NCBI GenBank assembly: GCA_028713675.1
Contig: JAQTNV010000003.1
Location: 58,051-122,050, forward strand
From: a bacterium
Lineage (GTDB): Bacteria > Desulfobacterota > JAPLJL01
Reading direction: 5' to 3'
Length of the DNA stretch: 64,000 nt
Each line of letters begins with the position of its first letter. The stretch's first letter is position 1. Shown piece after piece: positions 8,601-17,699 of the stretch. Under the pieces are notes generated by a model that worked only from the letters and a program-made list of their open reading frames with translations, did not search any database and was not told where the DNA came from. The position numbers and the translations under genes are program-made.

Positions 8601-10096
8601 TCCTGGTTTTCACCGGGGCCAACGACGGGATGTTCCACGCCTTCACCATGGAGTCCGTTACTTCCGGGGGAACGACCATTGACGCCGGGGATGAGGTCTG
8701 GGCCTACATCCCGCCCGACCTGCTCCCCCGCCTTAAAGACCTCTACCTGAACGGCGGGCAGATCTCCGCGGCGGACAACCACCTTTACTACGTGGCCGCC
8801 TCGCCCAAGATCGAGGATATCTGCATAGATTCGAGCAGCCCGGCGGACGGGGTCTGCGACTCCTGGCTGACCGCACTGGTCTGCGGGGAAGGGCCGGGAG
8901 GGGCTCACGTTTTCGCGCTGGATGTCACCCATCCGAGCCCCAACGATCCCAATTACGATGCCTCCAGGCCCTTCACCGTGCTCTGGACCACGAGCAACAC
9001 CACCAACACCGGGCTCCGATCGGATGTGAACAAGCTCGGCGAGACCTTCTCCAACCCGGCTTTCGGCAAGGTCAGGTATCTCAGCGGCTCCCTGACGCTG
9101 ACCGAGGACGCCATATTCATGGGCTCGGGTTATGACGATATCAACCCCGGGAACGTCTCCCACAGCGGCGTCGGTACCAGCGTTTATGTCCTGCGCGCCC
9201 AGGACGGCACCGCGATCAAGAGCTTCAATGCCGGCGACGCCCCGAGCGGGGCCATAACGGAGTATTCGCTCCTGGCCAACACGGTCGCCTACGGTTTTGG
9301 GAGCATGTTCGGCTGGTCCACCAAGTCCGGGTCGGTGGATACCTGGAACCTCTCGGATATCGTCCAGGCCGACCTGGGCGGCAAGATCTGGACCGCCATC
9401 ACCTCCGCCGATACCAACAAGTCCAACTGGACGATGACGACTTCCTACGACGCCGGGTCCGGCCAGCCCTTCTATTACTCCCCGGCCATGGCCACGATCC
9501 AGGTCGCCGGCGGTACTCCCCAGTATATTAATATCGTGGCGGCGATCTCGGGCGCGTACGCCGACCCCGACATGGCCTCGACAACCTTTACCCCCAAGGT
9601 CTTCCTGTTCCAGGATGCCAACGGGACGTTTACGAGCTTCTCCGGTTTCCCCAAGACGATCGATAATTTCCAGGAAACCGTGGGCGGCACCAGCTTCCCC
9701 GCCCGGACCCGGCCGACCGGCTCCCCGCTGATCGCGATCGACGACAACGGCACCCGGGACGATCCGAGCGATGACTTTATCGGGATAATCCTGACCCTGT
9801 TCGTCCCGCCCGACCTGACCACCTCCCCCTGCAGTTACGGCGAGGGTTATGTCGTGATCCTGAAGATCACGGGACTTTACACTAGCGGGGTCGCGGGAGC
9901 CACCGTTGCGGAGGCCTACGCTCACAAGGTTTCCGACTCCATGCCGAGCCCGCCCTTCATCGTGAGAGGGGCCCTGGTCATGACCGAGAGCGGACACGGG
10001 AGCGACACCGCCACGATCACTACTATCGGCAATGTCGGGGTGGTTACGACCACGAACGGCAACGCGAAATTCCTGTACTGGAAGGAAGTCAGGTAG
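5618..10096 (+). CDS. pilY1: PilY1-like pilus tip protein with Cys-rich insertion
   Basis: About 1491 aa from ATG 5618, which has a gggaggtgg ribosome site; the open frame back to 5495 translates repeat DNA. A signal peptide (residues 1-27) is followed by a von Willebrand A strand and MIDAS motif (MLIILDTSGSMS, residue 44 on). Residues about 387-675 form a Cys-rich region with many repeats of a C-x-D-x-D-C...G-x-x-C...C pattern. The vWA fold then resumes (YIILVTDGEPNGP, about residue 709), so the block is inserted within vWA. From about residue 850 the PilY1 C-terminal beta-propeller follows (NILVFTGANDGMFHAF; VWAYIPPDLLPRLKD). PilY1 proteins act at the pilus tip in adhesion and retraction control. 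An acidic loop (IDDNGTRDDPSDD) could be the calcium site. A perfect terminator lies just downstream. Confidence 0.93.
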   Translation: MLTNKKKLGILAAFFFILAAVLPLASARMDPLMEVKSQIKTPNMLIILDTSGSMSFRPSDSTVVGGDTSTSRMYIAKDVIKSVVSDSYEMMNFGLMSFDQKHISLGDSTGYFPYYKVSTTCTTQTEFFSDRDLIDWGYFTLAAGPSATFTRRGTVYTLQTSNNSQFHRGFGRRGRWGSDTDHSYNQSADSCYIQNNNGKGKGGGGQQTRIFCTFSGYTWEYQGSYYTYQHCDPSTTKKYVLNYLGTTFVDDGTITGTAGTYVYPDFPNNYYSTGLADGSQPIDYDQNYGDLLVRISTDPTVQTTKANEILAWMALQNNGGLVAIGGTPTGVTLENAVADPNQETLLSNASAASPAIGDGTSSPPSSVTYTSKTWTLEDFGLDGNSSYSCSKVCTPTAGTGTSGSTCSSDTDCLSCLDCASSRCNYCGSGGDCPTGLTCSGNRCVTPTLGTSGSACSTNADCVSCLQCYGTAPNKKCGACTSTNQCEGAMSCTSSACTQGTVGAGACGGTCTADSQCKKGMKCKNGLCGGCTVASDCGTSTTLTCTSGLCGGPVHTGTATATCGASCTNDTDCMTGMKCKNSICGGCSSSSDCGGLTCTGGVCVGAGGTPVTTTATKRMDYQGKSYSYSSTCNTGTTCTHDSDCGYGGSCTGGYCDGTGSPGTATNTCTYAGSYYIPAGVLTAYNDAFHYFKNEVIHDDPMAKNGCRKNYIILVTDGEPNGPPTGSETCDSALRPSGNESDCPGNTGYGSCGSPTGNASKCAAYDLSHLAVGVGGRSTPVITYVVGFGAATAGSALLDAIAQQGGSPLKSDGHYAYYASDAAALEDSLRAIINEAARGDYTTAPPSYTYSAGGTGTVVFFSSAQYPEWNGHLRAVDAAKNQLIWDAGAILSARTATRNIYTSDPSTTPAYPIAFTTTNLSALRALGLGASDAEARAIIIFIHGKSRSWRLGDIVNSAPATLTPPPWRKLDAFNYQNFFDTYGYQLVSGRWVPKRNILVFTGANDGMFHAFTMESVTSGGTTIDAGDEVWAYIPPDLLPRLKDLYLNGGQISAADNHLYYVAASPKIEDICIDSSSPADGVCDSWLTALVCGEGPGGAHVFALDVTHPSPNDPNYDASRPFTVLWTTSNTTNTGLRSDVNKLGETFSNPAFGKVRYLSGSLTLTEDAIFMGSGYDDINPGNVSHSGVGTSVYVLRAQDGTAIKSFNAGDAPSGAITEYSLLANTVAYGFGSMFGWSTKSGSVDTWNLSDIVQADLGGKIWTAITSADTNKSNWTMTTSYDAGSGQPFYYSPAMATIQVAGGTPQYINIVAAISGAYADPDMASTTFTPKVFLFQDANGTFTSFSGFPKTIDNFQETVGGTSFPARTRPTGSPLIAIDDNGTRDDPSDDFIGIILTLFVPPDLTTSPCSYGEGYVVILKITGLYTSGVAGATVAEAYAHKVSDSMPSPPFIVRGALVMTESGHGSDTATITTIGNVGVVTTTNGNAKFLYWKEVR

Positions 10097-10386
10097 CCAG
10101 GAGCAGGGAGCAGAGAGCAAAGGGCAGGGAGTAAAAAACAAAGAGTAAAAGGGCGGCCTTTTGGCCGCCCTTTTATTTAGGAGCAAAAGAGCAGGGGGCA
10201 GGGCGCAGGGCGCAAATGGCAAAGGGCAGAAAGCATAGAGCATAGAGACTGGTAGGGGCGGGGTTTATCCCCGCCCGGGATGGGAGCCAATAGAAGGGTT
10301 CCCATCCGAAGAAAATATTATCTTTGCCGTTGAATTTGAATAGTAATAAAATGATATTAATATAAGGTGGAAAAGGAGGAATAAAA
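10097..10386. repeat. Gap with word repeat A, terminator and G-rich hairpin
   Basis: Bases 10097-10150 and 10187-10245 are word A runs (ggagcagggagcagagagca; gcaaagggcagaaagcatag). Between them lies the terminator at 10151. At 10252-10275 there is a hairpin-type repeat (ggggcggggtttatccccgc), whose core recurs near 23985 and 32150. AT-rich DNA from 10310 may hold the promoter of the next gene. No gene is supported. Confidence 0.65.
10151..10178 (+). terminator. Rho-independent terminator after pilY1
   Basis: Perfect 8-bp stem GGGCGGCC/GGCCGCCC with a TTTT loop, followed by TTTTATTT. It ends the minor-pilin/pilY1 transcription unit. Confidence 0.85.
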
Positions 10387-11313
10387 ATGCGTCTATCAAT
10401 ATTAATTAAAACCGTGGTCATCCTAAGCCTGGGGATATTCTTCCTGCCGTCAGCCTGCGCAAAAAAGCAGCCTGCCGCCGGGGAAGGGGCCGGGAAAAAC
10501 CATGCCCCGGTGATGAAATCGGTGCAGATCGAGCCCCAGACCGATAACCTCAAGGCCCAGGCGGTGGCGGAGGACCCCGAGGGCGACCAGGTCAGCTTTG
10601 CCTACCAGTGGCTGCTGAACGGGACCGATATCAGCGGCCAGACCCGGGAGGAGTTCAGCCCCCAGGGCCTGTCGCCGGAGGACAAGATCGCGGTCCGGGT
10701 CACCCCTTCCGACGGTAAAGCGGAGGGCCAGCCGCTGGTCTCCGATTCGTTTCAGGCCCACAATACCCTGCCGCTGATCACCTCGGTGAAGATCGTCCCG
10801 GTGGGGGACAAGATCCTCGATCCGCTCCGGGCTGAAGTGGAGGCGACGGACGCGGATCACGACCCGATCACCCTTTCCTACCAGTGGCTGAAGAACCGGG
10901 AGGAAATCCCCGGGGCCACCGCCCAGGTCCTGGAATCCAGCTTTTTCGAGAAGGGGAAGATTCTGCAGGTGCGGGTGACGCCGTCCGACCGCTACGGCCA
11001 GGGCAAGCCGGTGGTATCCTCCAATTCCATCCGGGTGGTGAATGTTCCCCCTTCGATCACCAGTGATCCCCCGGTGACCCTGGACAACGGGGTCTTCCGC
11101 TACCAGGTCATTGCTGCGGACCCCGATAACCAGGAACTTACCTATTCCCTGAACGCGGCTCCTCCCGGAATGCAGATCAGCCCGGGGGGCCTGGTCGAAT
11201 GGACGCCGCCTCCGGGGCAGTCCGGAGTCGTGACCGTGGATGTCAGGGTGGCGGACCCGGACGGGGGCTCGGCCAACCAGAAGTTTTCCCTGAATATTCA
11301 GGGGAGCAAATAG
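10387..11313 (+). CDS. Secreted lipoprotein with tandem Ig/cadherin-like domains
   Basis: 308 aa with a strong AAGGAGG ribosome site. Signal peptide ends in LPSAC, a fair lipobox, so it is probably a lipoprotein. Two similar units of about 95 residues share KSVQIEPQTDNLKAQAVAED / TSVKIVPVGDKILDPLRAEV and YQWLLNGTDISG / YQWLKNREEIPG, followed by a third unit (PGMQISPGGLVEWTPPPGQS) of the putative-Ig (He_PIG) type seen in cadherin-like repeats. Such domains serve adhesion or scaffolding at the cell surface. It stands alone between the terminators at 10151 and 11350, in the middle of pilus genes, so a link to the pilus is only suggested by position. Confidence 0.72.
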   Translation: MRLSILIKTVVILSLGIFFLPSACAKKQPAAGEGAGKNHAPVMKSVQIEPQTDNLKAQAVAEDPEGDQVSFAYQWLLNGTDISGQTREEFSPQGLSPEDKIAVRVTPSDGKAEGQPLVSDSFQAHNTLPLITSVKIVPVGDKILDPLRAEVEATDADHDPITLSYQWLKNREEIPGATAQVLESSFFEKGKILQVRVTPSDRYGQGKPVVSSNSIRVVNVPPSITSDPPVTLDNGVFRYQVIAADPDNQELTYSLNAAPPGMQISPGGLVEWTPPPGQSGVVTVDVRVADPDGGSANQKFSLNIQGSK

Positions 11314-11349
11314 TCGCATAGCGCAAAGCGCAGAATATTATTTATTGAA

Positions 11350-11375
11350 GGGGCGGCCTCGCGGCCGCTCTTTTT
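11350..11375 (+). terminator. Terminator after the Ig-like lipoprotein
   Basis: Stem GCGGCC/GGCCGC (extended by G-C and a wobble) with loop TCGC, followed by a run of five T. Confidence 0.75.
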
Positions 11376-11395
11376 ATGATCTTTAATCAATGTAT

Positions 11396-11497
11396 GAAAA
11401 TCCCCCTCGGTCCCCCTTTTAACAAAGGGGGAGAGTATCCTGTTGTTTTTTACTAACCCCTCTTTGTTGAAAGAGGGGGAGGGGAGATTTTCAATAA
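11396..11497. repeat. Solo copy of the C/G palindromic repeat (type J)
   Basis: Two hairpins in a row: ccccctttta acaaaggggg and cccctctttgttgaaagagggg, preceded by aaatccccctcggt and ended by aggggagattttca. The copies at 52943 and 53386, which flank the DUF559 gene, have the same plan and the same end sequences. Here there is no gene attached. The remaining bases to 11640 hold no supported gene. Confidence 0.75.
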
Positions 11498-11676
11498 GTA
11501 AGTGTCCCCTGCTTTCCCGCTATTTACGTCGGAGAATGCCGGAATTGTTCGGTTATTTTTCTCTTGAGGCCTAGAGGCGCCGGTTTGGGCCACTTCTATA
11601 TATTGTGTTGGCATTGGATCAATCTACTAAATATACTGTTAATTGATGTTAATTTAGTGCAATTTAATAAAAATGA

Positions 11677-11705
11677 TTGACAGGGCATGCCCATTGGCAG
11701 AAAAT
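11677..11705 (+). promoter_or_regulatory. Candidate sigma-70 promoter with palindrome, upstream of XRE-pilM
   Basis: A perfect -35 box TTGACA (11677-11682) and a GAAAAT -10 box (11700-11705) are 17 bases apart. The spacer begins with the perfect palindrome GGGCATGCCC (11683-11692), placed like an operator. It is about 105 bases upstream of the XRE gene, whose product could be the ligand; that is inference. Confidence 0.4.
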
Positions 11706-11810
11706 TGGAATTAAGGAGAGCAGTCGCAAAGGGCAAAGCGCAAAACAAATAGGATTACCCCAATTCATAGACAAGAAAAAAAGATTTAAACGAAAAAGCG
11801 AGGAGAAGAG

Positions 11811-12077
11811 GTGGCAAAGAACCTAGTAGCAAAACTCCGGGAAGAGCTTTTGATGAGCAAGGCGGAGCTGGCCCGCAAAGCCCGGGTTTCCGCCCACACG
11901 ATTGACCGGATCGAGGAAGGAATGGACTGCCGGATCGACACCAAACGGAAAATCATCCTGGCCCTGGGCTTCGATCTGGCGGAACGGAAAAAGGTTTTCC
12001 CCGAAGACGAGGATACGGTCAGAAGGCACGCGAGCCAGGTGCTCGGGGATACCCGGGGCAAATCGCAAAGAGCGTAA
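11811..12077 (+). CDS. Small XRE-family HTH regulator
   Basis: 88 aa from GTG 11811, with a GAGGAGAAGAG purine-rich ribosome site. Residues 14-53 form a helix-turn-helix of the Xre/Cro type (MSKAELARKARVSAHTIDRI), followed by a short helix and a charged C-terminus. There is no sensor domain. It precedes pilM by 110 bp and may be in the same transcript, so it is a candidate regulator of the pilM-Q operon or of its own promoter, which carries a palindrome. Confidence 0.82.
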   Translation: MAKNLVAKLREELLMSKAELARKARVSAHTIDRIEEGMDCRIDTKRKIILALGFDLAERKKVFPEDEDTVRRHASQVLGDTRGKSQRA

Positions 12078-12085
12078 GACAGAGG

Positions 12086-12125
12086 ATGAAGCTCAAAGGT
12101 CAAAGCTGAAAGACAAAGCGGAAAA
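12086..12125. repeat. Word repeat C between the XRE gene and pilM
   Basis: gaagctcaaaggtcaaagct followed by gaaagacaaagcgg. The same words occur reversed at 62917-62945 and inside aroC. Confidence 0.6.
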
Positions 12126-12187
12126 ACAAAGAATTATGAGAAAAATAAAGGATTTGGGAATAAAACCACGGAAGGGAAGGTAAATAC

Positions 12188-13249
12188 ATGCGGTTAAGCC
12201 TGGGAAAAGTGAAATCGGCCATAGGGTTGGACATCGGGTCCAGCTCGATCAAGCTGGTCGAGCTGAAACCGAGCAAGAAGGGATACCGGCTGGTCAACCT
12301 GGGGATAGCGCCCCTTTCGCCCGAGACTATCGTGGATGGCGCGATCATGAACTCGGCCGCCGTTCTCGACGGGATCAAGGGACTCCTGACCGAGCTCAAG
12401 GTCAAGACCCGGGAGGTGGTCGCCTCGGTCTCGGGGACTTCGGTGATCATCAAGAAAATCAACGTCCCGATGATGACCGAGGACGAACTGAACACCCAGA
12501 TCCAATGGGAAGCGGAGCAGTACATCCCCTTCGACATCAATGACGTGAACGTGGACTTCCAGATCCTCGGCCCCTCGGACGAGGGCCAGATGTCGGTCCT
12601 GCTGGTGGCGGTCAAGAAGGACATGATCAACGACTATACCGGGGTGCTGACCGAGTCCGGACTGACTCCCGTGGTGGTGGATATCGACGCCTTCGCGATC
12701 GGCAACATGTACGAAATCAATTACCCCCTGGCGGAAGGGGAGGTCCTGGGCCTGGTCAATATCGGCTCGAACTTCATCAATATTAATGTCTGCCGGGACG
12801 GGATCTCGATTTTCACCCGCGACATCTCGACCGGAGGGGCCAGCTATACCGAGGAAATCCAGCGGCAGCTGAGTCAATCCTTTAACGAGGCGGAAGCGGT
12901 CAAAAAAGGCGCCGGGGTCGAGGGGGAAAACACCCCCAAGGAAGTTTTCGACATTATCGGGGTGGTTTCCGATTCCATCAGCGCCGAGATCCAGCGCTCC
13001 ATGGATTTCTTCGGCACCACCAACCCGGGGGTTTCGGTCAACCGGCTTTGCCTCTGCGGGGGGGCCTCCCGGACCCACAAGCTCGCCGAGGCCGTTTCCG
13101 CGCGCCTGGGGATTCCCACCGAGCTGATCGATCCTTTCAAGAAGGTTGAATGCGACCCGAAAATATTCGATCCGAAATATGTCGCCAATCTGGCCTCCGC
13201 CTCCGGGGTGGCGGTGGGCCTGGCTTTGCGGAGGCAGGGCGACCGTTAG
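12188..13249 (+). CDS. pilM: Type IV pilus assembly ATPase-like protein PilM
   Basis: 353 aa. Actin-like fold: N-terminal phosphate-1 motif GLDIGSSSIKLVELKP, conserved DELNTQIQWEAEQYIPFDI (PilM signature), phosphate-2 (LVNIGSNFININV) and adenosine motif (LCLCGGASRTHKLAEAVSAR). PilM binds the cytoplasmic tail of PilN and links the pilus motor to the periplasmic alignment complex. Length and motifs are normal for the family. First gene of pilMNOPQ. Confidence 0.96.
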   Translation: MRLSLGKVKSAIGLDIGSSSIKLVELKPSKKGYRLVNLGIAPLSPETIVDGAIMNSAAVLDGIKGLLTELKVKTREVVASVSGTSVIIKKINVPMMTEDELNTQIQWEAEQYIPFDINDVNVDFQILGPSDEGQMSVLLVAVKKDMINDYTGVLTESGLTPVVVDIDAFAIGNMYEINYPLAEGEVLGLVNIGSNFININVCRDGISIFTRDISTGGASYTEEIQRQLSQSFNEAEAVKKGAGVEGENTPKEVFDIIGVVSDSISAEIQRSMDFFGTTNPGVSVNRLCLCGGASRTHKLAEAVSARLGIPTELIDPFKKVECDPKIFDPKYVANLASASGVAVGLALRRQGDR

Positions 13250-13311
13250 GGGTTACCCGAGCAGGAAGCCCTTAGCCGTCCGGAACAGGTTTTCCGAAGG
13301 GAGGAAATCAA

Positions 13312-13911
13312 GTGATCAAGATTAATCTTCTCCCCAGAGGGAGAGAACAGAAGAAAAAAGAAGGGTTACGGGAGCAGATCGTGGTGCTGGTGGCCGCGGT
13401 CGTAATCCTGTTTTTCCTGATCGGGATGCTGCACTCCCGGATCGGGGGGCAGATCACCTCGACCCAGAAAAAAATATCCGACACCACGACGGAAATCGCC
13501 CGGCTGGACGAAATGATCAAAGAGGTCAAGGACATCGAGGTGAAAAGGAAGAACCTGGAAGACAAGCTCAACGTGATCGAGAACCTGGAAAAGGGCCGGG
13601 TCGGGGCGGTAATGTTCATGGACAAGCTTTCCCTGATGCCCCCGGAGAAACTCTGGCTGACCTCGCTTTCGGAAAACCAGGGCAAGGTCAATCTCACCGG
13701 CAACGCCATTGACAACCCGACGGTGGCCAAATTCATGGATAACCTGGACAAGTCCGGAGTTTTCCGCGATGTGGCTTTTGGCTCCAGCAATAAAATTATG
13801 TATGAAAAATATAGAATGGTTAGTTTCAACCTTTCGCTCAGGGCCGCCCTGCCGGGGATGGGGATTGAAACCAATCCTGCCGCCCCCGCATCGAGTAAAA
13901 AGGGGAAATAG
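13312..13911 (+). CDS. pilN: Type IV pilus assembly protein PilN
   Basis: 199 aa from GTG 13312 with a gggagg ribosome site. The N-terminus (MIKINLLPRGREQKKKE) is the short cytoplasmic tail that fits the PilM groove (INLLP motif). One membrane helix (residues about 23-43) is followed by a coiled coil and a ferredoxin-like periplasmic domain. PilN pairs with PilO in the inner-membrane alignment complex. Next to pilM and pilO in the expected order. Confidence 0.95.
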   Translation: MIKINLLPRGREQKKKEGLREQIVVLVAAVVILFFLIGMLHSRIGGQITSTQKKISDTTTEIARLDEMIKEVKDIEVKRKNLEDKLNVIENLEKGRVGAVMFMDKLSLMPPEKLWLTSLSENQGKVNLTGNAIDNPTVAKFMDNLDKSGVFRDVAFGSSNKIMYEKYRMVSFNLSLRAALPGMGIETNPAAPASSKKGK

Positions 13912-13963
13912 GAAAAACCCGGCTCCGGCGAAGAATCAAGTAGAGCGATAAAGGAGGATCAGA

Positions 13964-14569
13964 ATGACCCTAGCGGACCTGCAAAGCCTTAATTTTGAGA
14001 AGATCAACAAGCTGCCCGTGACCCAGAAGCTCCTGATTTTGGGCGGGCTCCTGATCCTGATCTTCGGCCTCTATTTCTATTTCTTTTACGTTCCCAAGTC
14101 CAAGCAGCTTTCCGGGCTGAAAGCCCAGCTTTCCACCCTGGAGTCCGAACGGATCACCAAGAAGGCCACCGCGGACAACTTGCCGACCTTCCAGAAGGAA
14201 ATCAAGCGCCTGAATGAAAAGCTCAAGCGGGCCCTGGTCAAGCTTCCCAGCCAGGCCGAGATCGACCAGCTCCTGATCGAAATCCCGGTGAAAGCCAGCG
14301 AGTCCGGGCTGGAGATTTTAAGCTTCAAGCTGGAAAGCGAGATCCGAAGAGGTTTCTACGCCGAGGTTCCCATCAGCATATCCTTGTCGGGAAGGTATAT
14401 GGATATTACCAGCTTCTTCGACCGGATGGCCAACATGCCTCGAATCGTGCATGTGGATAACATCAACCTGAAACCGCAAGCCGGGAAAATAAATCGGGAG
14501 GTAGTGCTGGACTCAAGCATCGTGATCACTACCTACCGGTTCCTGGAAGATATTTCTTTAAGTCAGTGA
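13964..14569 (+). CDS. pilO: Type IV pilus assembly protein PilO
   Basis: 201 aa, with an AAGGAGG ribosome site. A cytoplasmic N-terminus, one membrane helix (LLILGGLLILIFGLYFYFFY), a coiled coil (about residues 45-85) and a periplasmic domain ending in the conserved DITSFFDRMANMPRIVHVDN stretch. Partner of PilN. The stop codon lies 17 bases before the pilP start, so translation is probably coupled. Confidence 0.95.
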   Translation: MTLADLQSLNFEKINKLPVTQKLLILGGLLILIFGLYFYFFYVPKSKQLSGLKAQLSTLESERITKKATADNLPTFQKEIKRLNEKLKRALVKLPSQAEIDQLLIEIPVKASESGLEILSFKLESEIRRGFYAEVPISISLSGRYMDITSFFDRMANMPRIVHVDNINLKPQAGKINREVVLDSSIVITTYRFLEDISLSQ

Positions 14570-14586
14570 GGGAGGGAGGTTTGAGG

Positions 14587-15099
14587 ATGAAAAAGTTCCT
14601 AATAATTCTCCTGGGCCTGTTTTTGATCGGGGGCTTGATGGGCCCGGCCGCCTGCGGCGGGAAGGGCAAAGCCAAGAATGTTGCGGGCCCGGCCGCGGAG
14701 AAAAAGGCGCCCGAACAGGCCGAGGCGCCCGAGATAATTTCGGGCCCGGTGATCAGTTACGAGTTCCGGTCCGAGGGGAAACGGGATCCCTTCTTTCCTT
14801 TCGTCGCGATTGAAGAAGAGGAAGACAAGAAAGCCACCCCGCTGGAAAGGTTTGACCTGTACCAGTTGAAGATCAACGGCATCATGGCCGGCTCCCTCAG
14901 CGACAGCCGGGCCATGGTCGGGGCGCCGGACGGGCAGGTTTATATCGTGCGGGTGGGGACCATGATCGGGCGGCACAGCGGCAAGGTTACCGAGATTACC
15001 CGGAGCTGTATCATCATCATGGAAAGATTCAAGGATTTTTACGGGAAAGCCCAGGAACGTAAATCCGATCTTTGCTTTCTGGAGAAAAAGAATCAATAA
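14587..15099 (+). CDS. pilP: Type IV pilus inner-membrane lipoprotein PilP
   Basis: 170 aa from ATG 14587, chosen because gggaggt lies just upstream; a GTG at 14566 overlaps the pilO stop. Signal peptide ends in MGPAACGGKG, so Cys is probably lipidated although the lipobox is not ideal. A disordered linker leads to the PilP beta-sandwich (SEGKRDPFFPFV; FDLYQLKINGIMAG; VGAPDGQVYIVRVGTMIG). PilP connects PilNO to the secretin PilQ, the next gene. Confidence 0.93.
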   Translation: MKKFLIILLGLFLIGGLMGPAACGGKGKAKNVAGPAAEKKAPEQAEAPEIISGPVISYEFRSEGKRDPFFPFVAIEEEEDKKATPLERFDLYQLKINGIMAGSLSDSRAMVGAPDGQVYIVRVGTMIGRHSGKVTEITRSCIIIMERFKDFYGKAQERKSDLCFLEKKNQ

Positions 15100-15147
15100 G
15101 GATTTCCATAAAATAAAAATTCGGTGCTGGAACCAAGGAGGAAAATT

Positions 15148-17682
15148 ATGAAGTTAAAGGCGCAGGGTTGGTTGGCGGTGGCGGTGACCGTCGCGTTTTT
15201 TTTCGCCCTCGGGGGGGAAAGCCAGGCGAAAAAGAACTGGGATAACACCATCACCAATATCTCGGTCAGCGATTCCGGAAATGCGGTGGTGATCACGCTG
15301 AAGGGAAAAAGTCGTCCCACTTACACGGCCTTTAAGCTGAACGACCCCGCCCGGATCGTCCTGGATCTGGCCCAGACCGACGTCTCGGCGGTAGCCGCGC
15401 CGGTCAAGGTAGATAACGGTTTCGTGAGCCAGGTGACCGCTTCGCAGATGTCGGAACAGAATAAGGACATCGGGCGGATCGAGATCGGACTTCTGAAGCC
15501 CCTGGATTACGATGCCAAGTCCGAGGGCAACGACATGGTTATCCAGGTTTTCAAGGCCGAGCCGGCCCCGGCCGCCGCACCGGCGGCTCCGTCCCCGGGC
15601 GACAATATGGAACTACCGCCCCTGGAGGGAGAGATCCCGCCCCTGGCGGAGGCGCCTGCGGAAATGGGTCCTTCCGCCGCTCCGGCCCCGCCTGCCGAAG
15701 TCGGCCCCGCGCCGATTGCCCCGGAAGCCGCCCCGGCCCCGGTCGCCGAAGTCCCCCCGGCTCCGGTAGCCCCGGTAGCCCAGGCAGCCCCGGCAGCCGT
15801 CCCGGCGACTGCAACCGGAAAAGCCACCAAGATTTTGGATTTCAAGGTTACGCCCCAGACCGGGTCCACCGAGATCCAGGTGGTGGGAAACGGGGAAATC
15901 AAGGATTACAGCGCGTTCAAGCTGGATAATCCTCCCCGGTTTGTCGTGGATATCATGGATATCGGAAATCTCTATCCGGCCACCGAGATCCCGGTGTCGA
16001 GCCCGGAACTCAAAATTATCCGGGTCGGACAGCATCCGGACAAGGTGCGCCTGGTTTTTGAACCGGCCAACGGCGGGGTACCCCCTTATCAGGTCACCCG
16101 CCAGGAAAACCGCCTGGTCATCAGTATGGGTAGCGCGGTGACCCCGGCCCCGGCGGGAGTGGTAGTTGCCGAGGTAACCCCGTCCGCTCCTCAGCCTGCC
16201 GAGGTTCCTCCTTACGAGGCCCCGCTGGCCCCGGCGGCGGAACCCGTGGAGGTTCCGCCTCTGCTCGAGGCTACGCCGGCCCCGGCCGCCGCCCCGGCGG
16301 CTCCGGCTCCGGCCCCGGCCCCGGTGGCCAAAGCCCCGGCTGTCCCGGCCAAGCCGGTTCCCGGGGTCATCCTGGAAGAACCGGTCCAGCCGCATTTTAC
16401 CGGCCGGAGAATGGACATTGAATTCCGCGAAGGTGAGATCGTGGACGCCTTCCGGGTAATCGCGGACGTGGCCAAGCTGAACATTGTGGCCGGGGAAGAC
16501 GTCAAAGGAAAAGTGACCCTCAAGCTGGTGAATGTTCCCTGGGATCAGGCCCTGGAGTTGATCCTGAAAACCAACAACCTGGGGATGGAACGGGTAGGCA
16601 ACATTATCAGGATCGCCCCCGCAGAAAAGCTCAGGAATGAGATGCAGGATTCCATGCGGGCGATGAAAACCAAGGAAGAAATTGAGCCTCTGATCACCAA
16701 AATTATTCCGGTCAACTACGGAACCTGCGATACGTATACTTCCCAGGTCAAGGGATTGCTTTCCACCCGCGGGACCGTGGACGTGGACCGGCGGACCAAC
16801 GTCCTGATCATCAAGGACATCGCCCGAAATGTTCAGGCCGTCGCCATGCTGATCAAAAACCTGGATACCCAGACCCCGCAGGTCCTGATCGAGGCCCGGA
16901 TCGTGGAGGCCAGCACCAACCTGTCCCGCGACATGGGCGTGCAATGGGGGGCGCGCTTCAACGCCTCGGCCGCGACGGGTAATCCCACCGGCTTGCCTTT
17001 CCCCAATTCCGTCGCCATCGGGGGCGGGATGGCGAGTCTGGGGGAGGGCACCCAGTACGGACTCAGGACCGACCCCTATTACGCGGTGAACCTGCCCGCG
17101 GCGGTCAGCGCGGCCAGCGGCGGCGGAGCGATCGGCTTCAGCTTCGGCTCGATCAACAATGCCTTCGCCCTGGACCTCCGGCTTTCCGCGCTGGAAGGAT
17201 CTGGTGAAGGCCGGGTAATCTCCGCGCCCCGGATCGTGACCCTGGATAACGAAAAGGCCACGATCAAACAAGGCCTTTCCATCCCCTACGAATCGGTTTC
17301 CACCTCCGGAACCCAGACCAGCTTCATCGACGCCGTGCTCAGCCTGGAGGTTACCCCTCATATTACCGCCGACCGGAGCGTGATCATGAAAATCAAAGCC
17401 GAAAAGAACGCCCCGGACACCACCATCCGCAGCGCTTCGGGAGTCCCGAGCGTGTCCAAGAAAGAAGCCGAATCGGACATCCTGGTGAAGGACGGCGAGA
17501 CCGTGGTCATCGGTGGAATTTACACGATTGAGAAGACGGAAAGTCATTCCCAGATCCCGATCCTTTCCCAGATCCCGATCCTGGGCTGGCTCTTCCGCCG
17601 GGATATGACCGCCAACAACCGGACCGAGCTCCTGATTTTCATTACCCCCCGGCTGATGATGGATAAGAAGGAAACGATCTAG
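15148..17682 (+). CDS. pilQ: Type IV pilus secretin PilQ
   Basis: 844 aa from ATG 15148 (ribosome site AAGGAGG; an upstream GTG at 15124 is less likely). Order: signal peptide, AMIN domain 1 (about 32-138), Pro/Ala-rich linker, AMIN domain 2 (about 226-325), a second Pro/Ala linker, secretin N0/STN ([20 protein letters not shown], about 430), N1 (about 520-590) and the secretin core with [20 protein letters not shown] and the end signature [15 protein letters not shown] domains bind peptidoglycan; the secretin forms the outer-membrane pore for the pilus. The Pro/Ala linkers are longer than in many PilQ proteins. Confidence 0.96.
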   Translation: MKLKAQGWLAVAVTVAFFFALGGESQAKKNWDNTITNISVSDSGNAVVITLKGKSRPTYTAFKLNDPARIVLDLAQTDVSAVAAPVKVDNGFVSQVTASQMSEQNKDIGRIEIGLLKPLDYDAKSEGNDMVIQVFKAEPAPAAAPAAPSPGDNMELPPLEGEIPPLAEAPAEMGPSAAPAPPAEVGPAPIAPEAAPAPVAEVPPAPVAPVAQAAPAAVPATATGKATKILDFKVTPQTGSTEIQVVGNGEIKDYSAFKLDNPPRFVVDIMDIGNLYPATEIPVSSPELKIIRVGQHPDKVRLVFEPANGGVPPYQVTRQENRLVISMGSAVTPAPAGVVVAEVTPSAPQPAEVPPYEAPLAPAAEPVEVPPLLEATPAPAAAPAAPAPAPAPVAKAPAVPAKPVPGVILEEPVQPHFTGRRMDIEFREGEIVDAFRVIADVAKLNIVAGEDVKGKVTLKLVNVPWDQALELILKTNNLGMERVGNIIRIAPAEKLRNEMQDSMRAMKTKEEIEPLITKIIPVNYGTCDTYTSQVKGLLSTRGTVDVDRRTNVLIIKDIARNVQAVAMLIKNLDTQTPQVLIEARIVEASTNLSRDMGVQWGARFNASAATGNPTGLPFPNSVAIGGGMASLGEGTQYGLRTDPYYAVNLPAAVSAASGGGAIGFSFGSINNAFALDLRLSALEGSGEGRVISAPRIVTLDNEKATIKQGLSIPYESVSTSGTQTSFIDAVLSLEVTPHITADRSVIMKIKAEKNAPDTTIRSASGVPSVSKKEAESDILVKDGETVVIGGIYTIEKTESHSQIPILSQIPILGWLFRRDMTANNRTELLIFITPRLMMDKKETI

Positions 17683-17699
17683 GGAAAAACTTAGAAAAA

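Noticed and set aside
8285..10243. 652-aa minus-strand open frame opposite pilY1
   Set aside because: Compositional shadow; its N-terminus (MLYAFCPLPFAPCAL) is translated word repeat A.
11902..12183. 93-aa frame overlapping the XRE gene
   Set aside because: Out of frame with a good HTH protein, and its second half is word repeat DNA.
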